Part shown: positions 1 to 11,407 of the stretch, in pieces
Layout of the letters: each line of letters opens with the position of its first letter
How positions within the stretch are numbered: position 1 is the first letter of the stretch
Source: Ganoderma boninense
Taxonomy: Eukaryota; Basidiomycota; Agaricomycetes; Polyporales; Polyporaceae
Assembly (NCBI GenBank): GCA_002900995.3
Contig: CM035305.1
Span: forward strand, 2,464,467 to 2,528,466
Reading direction: 5' to 3'
Length of the DNA: 64,000 nt
Made by a program: the position numbers and the translations under genes
Notes under the pieces: model-generated
What the model saw: the letters and a program-made list of their open reading frames with translations, nothing else
The model's database searches: none
What the model was told of the DNA's origin: nothing

Positions 1-45
1 TGTCCTTCGTGTCCCGAATCAGTTTTGACGTTCGACGTGACACAG

Positions 46-845
46 AGGACTACTTCAAGGCGCTTTTCGGCTTCAAGAAGCAGGATGGCTACTGGAAGTG
101 GTTTGCGGGCAACGTCGCTTCCGGTGGTGCTGCCGGTGCCGCATCCCTCATGTTTGTCTACTCCCTCGATTACGCTCGTACGCGTCTCGCCAACGACGCG
201 AAGTCGGCCAAGGGTGGAGGAGCCCGTCAGTTCAACGGTCTCGTTGACGTTTACAAGAAGACTTTGGCTTCCGACGGCCTTGCCGGTCTCTACCGTGGCT
301 TCGTCCCGTCGGTTGTCGGCATTGTCGTCTACCGTGGTCTCTACTTCGGTGTCTACGACTCTCTCAGTAAGTGCTCCTGTGCATAGTAAAGTGATGAGTC
401 TGACGTCCGGCACAGAACCCGTTGTCCTCGTCGGTGCCCTCCAGGGTTCGTTCCTGGCGTCGTTCCTGCTCGGTTGGGGTGTCACTATTGGTGCCGGTCT
501 TGCGTCGTACCCTCTCGACACGATCCGGTGAGTGGTTTTGTGATAGAATAACATCAACCCAACTGACAAGGGATGCAGTCGTCGTATGATGATGACTTCA
601 GGCGCTGGCGTGCACTACAAGTCGATGTTCGACGCTGGTTCGCAGATCGTTGCCAAGGAGGGTGTCAAGTCGCTATTCAAGGGTGCTGGTGCGAACATCC
701 TCCGTGGTGTCGCTGGCGCTGGTGTCCTGTCGCTGTACGACAAGCTCCAGGAGGTCCTCTTCGGCAAGGTCTACTCCGGTGGTATGTCTATTTGCTTCGT
801 CAATCGTAAACTCTTACTGATGGGGAGATGGCAGGCTCTGGCTAA
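46..845 (+). CDS. AAC: Mitochondrial ADP/ATP carrier, 3' part
   Basis: This gene exchanges ADP and ATP across the inner mitochondrial membrane (SLC25 family). Four exons are visible: 46-366, 416-527, 579-781 and 835-845. The first begins after an acceptor at 41-45, so the N-terminal third lies left of the window. The reading covers transmembrane helices 3 to 6, with the family motif KALFGFKK near the start, a repeat signature around [10 protein letters not shown], a second at YPLDTIRRRMMM, and the RRRMMM signature specific to adenine nucleotide carriers (about 575-600). The protein ends in YSGGSG, encoded partly by an 11-nt last coding exon. All splice phases agree. Identification is firm; only the start is missing. 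Confidence 0.96.
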
Positions 846-1104
846 GCGTGTATGTGATGGATATTTTACACATTATCAGCTCCTTAGTAGTACTATCGTT
901 TATCTTGCCCACTACACGGCATCCAATAGACCTTGTCGTGGTTTCTGCGGTATTGCATCTATGTGGCGTCGGGCATATTATCTTAGTACGCATAGAGTCG
1001 AAATCGAGAGATTTCATATACCACCAGACAGCGCCTTTGGGCATTCGATGCGTGCCGAGGACGCGACCCGAGACGGCGAAGCGAAGGCAACACCTCTTTG
1101 TTCC

Positions 1105-3665
1105 ATGCTCCGACCATGGCATTCGGCGCTGTTGTCGATTCGCACATGGCGACAGTACTCGAGAGTTGTTAGCCCCGTCGTGTTGCGGCCGTACCAGGAG
1201 TCTTGTTTACAGGCTTGCGTTGATGCCCTGGAGCGAGGTTCCACGCGGATTGGCGTCTCCTTGCCCACGGGTGCTGGCAAGACCACCGTCTTCATCTCCC
1301 TTCTAGCTCGGCTCTCCTCTCCGACACAGGCTCCAGATGCAACAAGAACACTGGTCATTGTGAACAGCGTCGAGCTAGCCAGGCAGACCGCGGACCAGGC
1401 TCGCAGGCTCTTTCCTCAATGGACTGTAGAGATTGAACAGGGAAAGCACCATGCCTCTGGTCTCGCAGACCTGTAAGTTCCTTTCGTGATGTCTCTCCGA
1501 CCGCTGATTCTCATTCTACATTCCACTCTCTCAGCACGATCGGGACTATTCAGACCTTGACGCGCTCTCAGCGACTAGACAAGTTTAGAGCGCAATACTT
1601 GAAGGCTATCATAGTCGACGAAGCGCACCACGCTGCCGCACCGTCGTCAGTCACCCCTGTTATTGCATCTAGGCTCGTTCACTTAGCCCTCCGTCTCTAG
1701 ATATCGCCACATTCTTTCACATTTCGATACTGCTATCAAGAATCCAGACAAAGGTTTCGAGCCTCCAGAGCTAACTCATCGTGTACCCATCCTCGGGTTC
1801 TCCGCGACCTTCAGCCGACATGACGGTCTAGCACTCGGCTCGGTCTTCGAGGAGATAGTTTACCATAAGGACTTCCTTGAGATGATCAAGGACGAATGGT
1901 GCGCATATAACAAGCTGGAGTATCGCGAACTGACCTGAGTCGTCGTCAGGCTCTGTCGTGTCCTATTCACAACTGTCCATGCAGACATCGACCTCAGCGG
2001 GGTGACCGTCAATTCAAACTCTGGCGACTTCAATCCAACCAGCTTGGGGCAAGTCATCAACACCCAGCCTGTGAATGAACTCATCGTCCGTACTTGGTTG
2101 GACAAAGGAGGTGTGTGTCTTCGGGGACTCGATATATAAGATATATAATCCAAACTGATGACAACCCATATCCTCCAGCGGATCGCAAGTCGACACTCGT
2201 GTTCTGTGTCAACCTTGCGCACGTTGCCGCGCTCACAGCTGCATTCAGGGATGCCGGCGTGGACGCGCGGTATCTGCATTCTAAGACTCCCGCTGGCGAG
2301 CGCAGGGCGTTGATTGAAAGTTTCAGAGCGGGAGAGTTCCCCGTGCTAGTGAACTGCGGTACGGCCTGCAAACCACATCATCGTCGTGGTTTTGACTGAA
2401 GCTCTCCATCTAGCTGTTTTGACTGAGGGCGCGGATATCCCGAACATTGACTGCGTCATTGTAGCGCGACCAACGAGATCCCGCAATCTTTTCGCGCAGA
2501 TGGTGAGATTTCTGGCGTATCTGCTTCCACCGCTTAACTGCGTCTCACCGTCGTAACAGATTGGGCGCGGTATGAGGTTATCTCCGGGCACCGGCAAGAA
2601 AGACTGTCGCATCATCGACTTCGTTGATTCAGAAGAACGCGTGGCAGGTGTCGTCTCGACGCCCACACTATTTGGCTTGGACCCCTCTGAGCTGACAGAT
2701 GGTTCGTCCTCTAAAAACCGGCGTTTTTGAGACACTCTGACAGTGCATGTAGATGAGACAATTGAAAGTTTAGAAGAGCGCAGGGCTGCCATGGCAGAGC
2801 GCGCTGCCAGAGAAACTGAGCTTGTAACTCCCGGCGTCACGGGCATCATCCCAATGCCCAAGTCTGTAACATACATTGACCACGACGACCCCTTTGTCCT
2901 TGCGGATCAAGGTTCTGGGGACCCCAGTCTCTGGAAGCTTACCCAGAATGCTTGGGTGTCCTGCGGTGGCGGTGTGTATGTCCTTGAATGCATGGGCAAA
3001 GGGTACATATGCATCAGGCCAATAGAAAGCGACGACGAAGGTGCTGGAGATGGGGATAATACAGGTACGATGTTTCTTGTAGCTAGCCTGGCCTGCTGTA
3101 CTCATATGTCTCCAGGAGCGACGTTAATAGCGCACTACACTGCCCCGACACTGTCTAAACCGACGGCGTGGATATTGAAGATCTCCCCTTACAGAAAAAG
3201 CAAAAAGATTCTGACCGCCGCCACGTTAGCTGATGCTATCCGTGGATGTGATACCTACGCACAGAAAGAGGTTCTTCCCGGAGGGGTTGCCCGCGGCTTG
3301 TCACGGAACGCGAAGTGGCGTTGGGAACCGGCAACGGAGAGCCAGAAGAAGTTCGTTCTCAAGGCGTGGAAGGGTCGCAAGGTCGTCACGACACCGAATG
3401 GATTGGGCAAGGCCATACCTGCGACGGAGGAAGGACTACGGACCTTGAAGAAAGGGGTGGCCGCAAACATGATCACTCGTTTGAAGCATGGAGCATTGGT
3501 AAGTCCGATTGACTCGCGATTGTCAGGACTCAATCGACTTACCCTATCTTTTAGAAACGGTACGAAAAGAAGAGGAAAGCACAAGTTAGATCGATTCTTG
3601 CAACTGAGAAAGAGGCTCGCCGGAGGGCGAGAGAAGACGTGAAGGTCGGACGATTGGCATCGTGA
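1105..3665 (+). CDS. IRC3: IRC3-like mitochondrial DEAD/DEAH-box helicase
   Basis: A superfamily 2 ATP-dependent helicase of about 700 residues in roughly nine exons. The start at 1105 gives an Arg-rich, acid-free leader ([20 protein letters not shown]) typical of mitochondrial targeting. Motifs in order: Q-motif region LRPYQ, Walker [10 protein letters not shown] (about 1255-1285), DEAH as VDEAHH (about 1615-1630), motif III FSATF (about 1800), helicase C with a TEGADIP segment (about 2420-2445), and motif VI as [10 protein letters not shown] (about 2560-2590). The Lys/Arg-rich tail continues to the stop at 3663-3665. Yeast Irc3 acts in mitochondrial DNA maintenance; the same role here is inferred from architecture and the leader. 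Introns are about 50-80 nt and the whole model reads through without a break. Confidence 0.88.
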
Positions 3666-3737
3666 CATTGAGACGTGCATTTGGTAAATACATACTGTAT
3701 ACAGCTCACAAGGAATAGGTTCGGGAAAGTTGGCCCC

Positions 3738-6700
3738 TTAATATAAGGACCCATTGCCCCCCAAGCTCGAAAGCCTCGGCGATACAGCGTGCTCGCTCTG
3801 TAGCGTAAATACGGCCGCCAACTGTGCCTGTGCGACCGCCTGGTCCAGTACATCCGGGATCTCGAATGCACTGGGAGCCTGCGAGAGCGTCGCCAGCATT
3901 GAACCGACCAAGGAGTCACCCGCGCCCGTGACATTGATGATCTTCTCGTCCGCCACTCGGATGGAAGGGAAGTGCTTGAACACGACAGTGTTGCTTCCCT
4001 TATGATTGTGGGCTACGATTTGGCGGGCATAGATATTGCTAGTTTGGCTCGCCCATCCAGATGACCGCGCCTGCTCGCCTGAGATGCGGAAAACAGCGAT
4101 GAGTCCTCGCTCACCGCACTTGATGACGAGATGCTGGAAGAAGGGAAGGAGGTTGATAGCCATTTGTGCGATCCCGTTATCCACAAGGAAAGAAAGGTTT
4201 CCGGCCGCGGCAGCTTCGTCCTCGTAGGCCCTGCACCGGGCCAGTTTTTCAAGTTCCATGCGGAATTCGGATCCAAGGGCCATGTTATCGATGACCTGCC
4301 ACCAGTACTTGTGCGCTGTCAGTTCGAGAGGAGACGCACAAGCTTCCTGGTACATATGAGCCAGTTCCAGCACATTCGGAGTGGCGAACGTCACAGGGGC
4401 ACGAGAAAGGGAGGCCGATTCTAAAGATGCTGCTACCGCCGGGAAGATGGTCGTTGATTTTGGTACCGATGTGGGTTCACTACAGAGGGTCAGCATCGGT
4501 GAGAAGAACGTTGGTGATAGACCACTAACAAGAAGGCTGTAAAGACGGCGATGAGAAGGTTGTAAAAGACCACAGAGGCTGCCCATCTACTCACTGGGGA
4601 TTTCCCGCTCATTGGCGTATGCCACCAACTGTTGCAAGTTCTCAGGAGACATATTCGCGTCCAGAGCAAGAATGGAAGGTTTATGTTGGTCGAGGACTTC
4701 AATTATCTTTCATCCTGGTAAGCATTGGGACAACGGAAGAAGGTCAACAAAGCGGCACACCTTCGTCGCATCAAGCGTTCGGACCACGTCCATGTCTGCG
4801 ACTCCACTGGTAAGCCCACCTGCGCTGTCCAAAACCATATTGCACACGGCTGTTCGTGCATCCTCAACCTGAATGAAACCGTCGGTGCGCATGCCGATGC
4901 GTTCAGACTCTGATATCAACAGTTGACCGAACGCATCCTTGCCGATGGGTGAAATCAACATCGCCGAGTTAGCTAGATCCTTGGAGTACGAGGCCAGAAT
5001 GCGACAGGCCGCTTCCGCGACATTACGTCCGACACCGCCTGATGTGAGAGAAACAACGCCGGGGTTGGTGGTATGCAGGTTGGTGTTGGAACGCGCGCTT
5101 CCCGGGACTGGATCCGCTTGAGCAGTGACATCTACCGCAGCTGAACCTACGACTATGAGCTTGGCAGGAGGCTAGGGAGCATGATCAGATTAAATGAAAG
5201 CTGCTTGTAAGACCTAACGTCTCGTGCATACCAACTCAGTTGTCATATGAGGCTCCCGCGCGGCGGATGTTGGTGTCGAATGCACTACATGAGGATGGGA
5301 CGCATGGGTGACCCCAGCGAGCCGCGCATAGGCCACGGCAATTTGACCGCCTAAAAAGGCCGTAAGAACTCCATATTTGCGTTATCATGCCAGCTTCACT
5401 GACCAACGGTAGCCGTATTCTCAATAAGCGCAATGTCTGTGAAAGCGAAGTTGTGAGACCTCCATGGCATATTATTGAACAAAAGACACCGACTGCTCCT
5501 CAAAGACTTGCCAGACGTCAACTCTCCGACACGCTTCAAGAGCCATGGAGTTGCTTCCTTGCCACGCCGGCTCACGCCATTGGCTTCCGACTCCTGAATG
5601 GCTTGCTCGACGGCGCGTTGAAGTTCTTGGCCGACAGACTCGTACTCTTCTGGAATAGGGACAGCAAAAATCGCGCCGTTTGATAGTCCAAGTTGTCTGT
5701 GAGTATCTGAAGAAGGATAAGCGATCAGTGACATGTGCTACCTTGGAATAGACGTACGAAGAATGCGAGCCGCCGATTCTGGATCATCTACACGCCAAGG
5801 ACTCTTGAAATAAGTCAGCGGACAACATAAAACAACGATGGGCACTGTGGATGACCTTGAAGGAACTTTTCCTGGTGTAGAATGCGGGAAAATCATCGGT
5901 TGGACCATAGGAGATGACAGGGACACCTAGCGTTTCCTACGGGCTGCCAGTGAATCATTGCGGATTAAGAAACTGTTGTGGGACAAACCAAATACTCGAG
6001 GGTTCTGTAAGACCAGCGTTGAGTGGTTTGTAGCGGTACATAACATCAAGAACTCACCGCCCAATGTCCAAGATAGATTTCACGCCAGCGGAAACGAGCC
6101 CCACCGGGCATCGACTGAGCTCATGAAGGTCTGCAGATACGTCCATGGCTTGTAGGATGGCTTGGTCAACACCATGCTATACGCCAAGTTGGTTCCCAAA
6201 AGGACTTACTAGATTCGGCTCCACGGTGCACACCTCCAAGACTTGGCGAACATTTGAATCAGGAATGTCCGGTCATAGACACAAGTTGCTGCTGCTCACC
6301 CTCCAGTGGAAAAAACCTACAACAAGGTTAAGATATGTTCCGATACGTCTAGTCGGAGCTTATCACCTGAATTCCAGCCAACGCAGCGAACATTAAGGTG
6401 GTGCTACATGTGGTGCCCTAGTCGAGCCGTCGCATTCACCCTCTACATATTCTTGGGGAGCTGTGTATAGGTACTCACGCCGTCCCTCTTGAGAGCTATC
6501 GCTGCACCAAGGTCCCTCCTCGACAGCTTCACAACGGAAGGGTTCCTGCTGACATCCGCAAGCCGTTCTAGTTCGTGAGGCGTGAGGCCAATCTTCACGC
6601 GTCCTTCGATGAGGCCAATGGTAGCAGGGATCGCGCCTGCCTTCCGGACATTGCTCTCTACAGATTGGGCGGTCTCTCGGTTCGTTGGATAAGGCATTCC

Positions 6701-6892
6701 ATGGGTGACAATCGTGGTTTCAAGCGCGACCACAGGGCGCCCGTGGGCGAGGGCATCCTGGATCTCAGGATGGACGTCGATTGACGCATGTTCCTTGAGC
6801 GCCGCGGATAGGGAAGAGACGGGACGTCTGCATCTCGAAGAAACAGGAGGGGGTCTAAGCAGAGGTGCGGCGCGTCGTTGCAAGAAAGACAT
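3738..6892 (-). CDS. Fused pseudouridine-5'-phosphate glycosidase / PfkB pseudouridine kinase
   Basis: This bifunctional enzyme for pseudouridine breakdown is about 800 residues long. The N-terminal half is the PsuG/IndA-type glycosidase: ALETTIVTHGMPYP near residue 60, then TIGLIEGRVKIGL, SRRDLGAAIA and STGGLGGVHRGAES. The C-terminal half is a PfkB kinase: SLTSGGVGRNVAEAA and the signature NVTGAGDSLVGSML with catalytic Asp. PsuK normally phosphorylates pseudouridine and PsuG splits the product into uracil and ribose 5-phosphate. The start at 6892 gives an Arg-rich leader (SFLQRRAAPLLRPPP) that could be mitochondrial. There are about 14 exons, including micro-exons of 17 nt (6300-6316) and 16 nt (5989-6004). 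Donors that keep the frame were chosen, including one at about 4584. The fusion is known in fungi. Confidence 0.92.
5989..6004 (-). other. 16-nt coding micro-exon
   Basis: This exon of the PsuG-PsuK gene encodes the residues TLEYL. A donor (GTTTGT) follows it and a TACAG acceptor precedes it. Without it the frame and the conserved segment before ETLGVPVISYGP are lost. The exon is inferred from family conservation and splice phase. Confidence 0.8.
6300..6316 (-). other. 17-nt coding micro-exon
   Basis: This exon of the PsuG-PsuK gene encodes VFSTGG, the first half of the glycine-rich PsuG motif completed by LGGVHRG in the next exon. A TTGTAG acceptor precedes it and a GTGAGC donor follows it. 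Leaving it out gives an apparent 5-nt frameshift. Confidence 0.85.
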
Positions 6893-7069
6893 GGGCACTC
6901 TGCATCACAGTGAGAGTCTGAAGCAAACAGGAGCCCGCGTTCGGGCGATGGCCTGAGAGAACACGCGCATTCTATCCGACGGCGCTGTGCAGCCCGGGCA
7001 CAGAGGACAGAGCCCAGCCGCACGGTGGACTTGAACACCCACTAGAACCACCGCCCCCTCCCGTTGCAG

Positions 7070-7681
7070 TGTCCAAAAGCTCCATGCAGTCCTCATTCCA
7101 GACATACCGGCTGCATCCATCGAAGCACGCCTCGACATCCCCGAGGGCTTCTGCGTCCTCACGTACCACAAGCTCGACACACAGGCGATCATACAATCCG
7201 TGTCCGATGATGGCGCAGGAGCTACTGCAGTCTTCATCGGCACGACGCGGAATTCATTCAAAGGCAGACTTGTTACCTTGCCAGCGACCCGTCTTCTACT
7301 CTAACGACTCCTTCCCACCCAGGCAAAGTAGTGACCCGATTGGACTACCAAGCATACAGCAAGCTCGCCATTCGGACCATGGCTGATATCCTCCGCAACA
7401 CTCATCGCGCATATACACGCTCCGAACACCAATCCACTTCAGACGGTGCCATGCAGGCCCGTCCACTGATTCGAACAGCGGTACACCACCGCCTGGGGAC
7501 TGTACCAGTCGGGGAGCCCTCAATTGTGATCGCCGTTTCTTCGCCCCATCGAAGGGAAGCATTCGCAGCATGTGAACAGGTCCTGGAGGACGTGAAGCTG
7601 AGAGCACAAATATGGAAGAGGGAGTTTTACGAGGGAGAAAGGGAACAGGATGCTCAATGGAAGGCAAACGTGGATCAATGA
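7070..7681 (+). CDS. MOCS2B: Molybdopterin synthase catalytic (large) subunit, MoaE/MOCS2B type
   Basis: This enzyme puts the dithiolene sulfurs into precursor Z to make molybdopterin. Recognisable segments are LTYHKLDTQAI, AVFIGTTRNSFKGK, LDYQAYSKLAIRTM, HHRLGTVPVGEPSIVIAVSSPHR (shown in parts by the family), and the C-terminal IWKREFYEG with the conserved lysine. The two visible exons are joined by a 59-nt intron at 7264-7322 that must start with GC, not GT, to keep KGK in frame. The 5' end is not resolved: there is no in-frame ATG, and an acceptor (GTTGCAG) ends at 7069, so a first exon probably lies between 6893 and 7050. The gene diverges from the PsuG-PsuK gene across less than 200 bases. 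Confidence 0.85.
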
Positions 7682-7820
7682 CTATGATATATAGGTGGTG
7701 TGTATGCAAGGCGGTCATGTGTCTGGAAATTCGTCAAAGCATGCCTATCAAGTACAAACGGTGCTTACAATCATCGTCCAGGTGTCGTAGTGTAGCGGAT
7801 CCCGCCGAATTACAGCCCCT

Positions 7821-9189
7821 TCAGTCGACTTTCCATTCTTTCGTAACAACGTCGTCCTCGTTGCTCACAAGGAGTTCTACGGACCAAATAGCCAGCGTGA
7901 AGAAAATGTTCATCCATCTCCACCAGACCTGCGAGGAGTGGTCCAGCACTAGGGGATGTTTGTTGAGCAGTGCTAAATCATGAGAGAGCGCATGACTTAC
8001 TGAGCAGATGGGAATAAACAGTCACGAAGATGGATTGCCTGTACGTGAGGAGGACATATGTCAACTTCGAAGTCTACGGTCCTTGTGATCAGCATCAGAC
8101 TACACAACAGTGCATGAGTTACGTACCGGTCTCCCTTCCCATCCGTCGTCCACGCCACTCTCATTCTCCCAAGTGTCTGCTCCAATAGTCGGAAGAATGT
8201 GGGAAGCAAAGTGTAGCACGCATAGACGGAAGACCAGAGCGAATAAAACCGGTTTCGGGACGGTATTGGACACGAAGTTGACTAGAGTCTGAAGGTGGGG
8301 GAGTATGTTTGAAACTAACGGCGTACTAGAATGGGGAGGTGTATATGAGGAATGTGTACGATACTCAAGAAGATGACGTACTATTGCAGGCCCGGATCCA
8401 GAATGAGGGCATCGTCTACGCCGCACAACCATATATTGTACGCGACAATGAGCGCGAGGCAGCTCGTTTCAATCACATTTGTGCGGCGGAGCGCAAATCC
8501 GATGAACGTGAGGAAGATCACGGTGGTCAACGCGACACCGAGCAGGGTGGAAGAGAGTGGGGAGTCGGCGGTGGCCGGGTAAGACTTGAAGTGTCCGCAT
8601 TGATCAGCCAGTAACCAATTGCAATGAACGTAGAGAACCTTGCACTCACCACCACGATCCAGAAGGACGACGTGACATACGCCGCTGCGGCCGCTACGAG
8701 GAGACCGAACTGGTATGCTTCGCCCTCTCCAACAAGCTCCTTTCCAACCTGCCCGAGCCTCTGCGCCACCAGTAAACTCGACAGGCCTTCCATTACAATG
8801 AACCCAGGACTAGACCACTGGAGGATCCGTCCCCACCAGGTGGCGGCCATCGTAAGCCATGGGTGGACGCCCTCGGAGAAGGCATTGAAGCAGACGAGGA
8901 GGAGGAATGGGTGCATAGGGACTTGCATGATGCTCAGCATGGGCGAGCCCCAGAGAAGGACGAGCGTGCCATGGATAAGGGAGTGCAGGAACAGGAGGAG
9001 GGAGAGGAGGAGGAATGCGGACTTGGAGAGTGTGGAGAGTGTGAGGGGGAGGAAGATGAGGATCTGGAGAACGGTGGACAGTCTGCAGCGCGTCAGTGAA
9101 CTCAATCCCAACGTACGGGTCTGCTGGCATCACCAAGGTACTCACCTAGCAGTACTGGACACAGCATGCCAAAGGAACCAGGGAGCCAT
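7821..9189 (-). CDS. ICE2: ICE2-like ER membrane protein
   Basis: An integral membrane protein of about 365 residues matching the fungal Ice2 family, which acts in cortical ER inheritance and in control of phospholipid and neutral-lipid balance. The start at 9189 opens MAPWFLWHAVSSTARL, spliced in phase to VLQILIFLPLTLSTLSK. Several hydrophobic helices follow, with family-like segments PFLLLVCFNAFS, SSPGFIVMEGLSSLLVAQ, GFALRRTNVIETS, VAYNIWLCG, LTYRQSIFVTVYSHLL and, near the end, WWRWMNIFFTLAIWS. There are six exons; junctions at about 9142, 8652, 8371, 8130 and 8013 all keep phase. Membership rests on my recall of family motifs. Confidence 0.8.
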
Positions 9190-9487
9190 GGCCAACCAAT
9201 ATCACCAGAAGGTGATACGGGAGACCTGGGAGCTTGGCTGGCCAAGCGGGGAGGATGGCGCCAAGAAACGAAGGCCGCGCGCCGCGCCTCCCTCCGCACA
9301 CAACTATCAACACGCGTGTGGCAACGTGCACCTCCATTTCTCCACTTGAGCAAGACACTGTCAATTAAGGCGCGTACATTGGGGTAAGCTAGACATTTGG
9401 CGTGCACACAGGCAGTGCTTGCCCAATAAGTTATCCAAAGGTGGAATGTCCTAATCCTAAGAGCGTGACTCTGTACGGTACTCGTAA

Positions 9488-11061
9488 CTAATGGGAAGCG
9501 ACAGACTCAAGAGGACGGGAGATGGTGTCTCGCCGTACTGGGCTCAAGAGGCCCTTCGCGGCTGCAAACTCGACGCCTCGGTTGAGGGCTGCGGGATCCG
9601 ATGGGGTCACGTAGAACTTGTCTACGATGGGTATTTGAAGTAGGTTCATCTTCGGTGTGATGACAACCATGTGGTTGGTCCGGATCTCCATCCAGTCGGC
9701 TATCCAATGTGTATTAGAATACAGGCTATGAGTAGAGAAAGTGTGACAAACCTTTCTCAAAGGTGAGCGGTTCGCTCGCAATCTGTGAGCTTATATGAAG
9801 AGACATGTCATGGATGTCAGGGGATCTGTGTTTCCGCACCATAATCAAGTTTTCGCGCTTGTCTGTCTTCGACATCTTGTAGTGGCCTCCCTCGGCATAT
9901 TCACTGAATGTGGAGCCTGACGAGAACCACTACAAGCCGCTGAGCAGTGTGCACGTGTGACCATAACGAAACAACTCACTAATGACGCGGCTTCATCTGT
10001 CCTTGAAGAGATGTAACGTGTTGCAACGACAGTCTCTCCGTCAGAGACGCAGAAGTTCATGAGGCTAGGCTATCCGGAAAGTCAGAAGGGGGCTGAAACG
10101 TATGCAAGCCATTCAACTGACTTCCGTGATATCATACTCCTCTGTTAAGGCATTGATATGGGCAATCGTCTCCAGCATTGTCCGCTGCAGGACCGCTGGC
10201 GTAAAGCTCTTCGCCATAGGGTCAGGTAACTGAGACACAGCGCAAGATAAAGTGAAATTCCCTAGCTCTGGAGGCTATTTAAACTCACCTTCGATAGATA
10301 AAGTGCAAATGCCCATTGGGAATCTGAGGGGAGTCAAGTCACTTGATGCGACTTGTATGCTGATATACCCTACCTGTGTTCCCAGTCACCCAGTCAAACA
10401 CTTCATCCCGTACGCTCATCTGTAGTTTTCGCTTGATCTTGTGGAAATCCGCTATCCCACCGTTGTGCATGAACTAGAAAGGCCCCTCAGGAAATGAGCA
10501 TCTCGGTCGAATAACGATGAACAGGACGTATGAACCATGAGCTTGCCATACGACCACGGGTGACAGTTGTCCAGACTGAGGGTTCCGGCAGTGGTAGCGC
10601 GAACATGGGCACTACATGGCGAATCGTGAGATGATTTGTGGAGAAGGCTTGAGGAAGCGTGCTCACAAGACCAGGGGCGACTTGATCTTCTCAGCCAAGC
10701 GCAACAAATTCACGTTATTCCACGCCTACGCCAGCAAGTTGAATGGGCGCAAACACACCAGGAAACGTGGGTACGCACGGGGGTGACAGAAGTGAAGATG
10801 CATGGTTGGCTTCCGAGCTCTTCGTCGTGGACAGAGTCATACCAGCCTATAGATTGTCCCCGACCCTGTGAACACTCACACACGGAGCGACTAAAAAGCA
10901 CGGCACTCACCGACGCCAAAGCCGTCCCCATTGATGGGCCTTCGACGATCCAAACGCAGTCTGGAGTCAAAAGCTTGGTTTATGATGGAGTGGCACGGAC
11001 GTGTGAGGAGGTGGGAGAGCTGCACGGGGTCCGTGCCCTTGTATATGACGAAGCGGCACAT
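9488..11061 (-). CDS. DUG3: DUG3-type class II glutamine amidotransferase
   Basis: Class II (Ntn) amidotransferase of about 350 residues, related to the Dug3 subunit that degrades glutathione with Dug2 in the cytosol. The start at 11061 places the expected nucleophile at Cys2 (MCRFVIYKG). Further class II features are NGDGFGVGWY, TPAWNNVNLLRLAEKI, FAHVRATTAG with the DNCHPWSYGKLMFMHNG stretch (given here as key positions only), and a C-terminal TNHMVVITPKMNLLQIPIVD. About ten exons join with consistent phase. The 346 bases between its start and the PCM1 stop hold its promoter. Family assignment is firm; the glutathione role is by homology. Confidence 0.9.
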
Positions 11062-11407
11062 TCCGAGGAAGTAGGGACGAAGGAATCTCAGACGGAAGGG
11101 GTAGCGTGGCCAGGGAGTGAGAGGAAGAGGGCGATGTAGTTCGGACGATGGGGCATGTCGACATAGTGGCTCATCGTTGGCTATAACAGTGCTCGCGAGG
11201 GGGCATGGTGTTGCGTCCGAGACTCCGAGATTGAGCCCAACACGCGGCGGCAACCGCCGATGACTCAATCCGCCCAACAACGGCCCAACGATTCCAAATG
11301 TGCTGCATTCAGACACGTAAAATACAGACAGCTTTACACTTCTTTTCATCTCCGGACCCATAGGCTAGCATCCTGATCCACCGAGGAGCCAATCCTATCA
11401 CCACCAT
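11062..11407. other. Intergenic, DUG3 promoter and PCM1 3' flank
   Basis: This stretch separates the DUG3 start and the PCM1 stop, both on the minus strand. I see no conserved open frame, repeat or RNA gene in it. Confidence 0.6.

Noticed and set aside
4471..4600. Frame break between the two parts of the PfkB domain
   Set aside because: The donor GTAGATG, five bases after the more obvious GTGAGT, gives the right phase (IPSDEPTSVPK).
6230..6320. Frameshift in the PsuG glycine-rich motif
   Set aside because: A 17-nt exon at 6300-6316 with good splice sites restores the motif and the frame.
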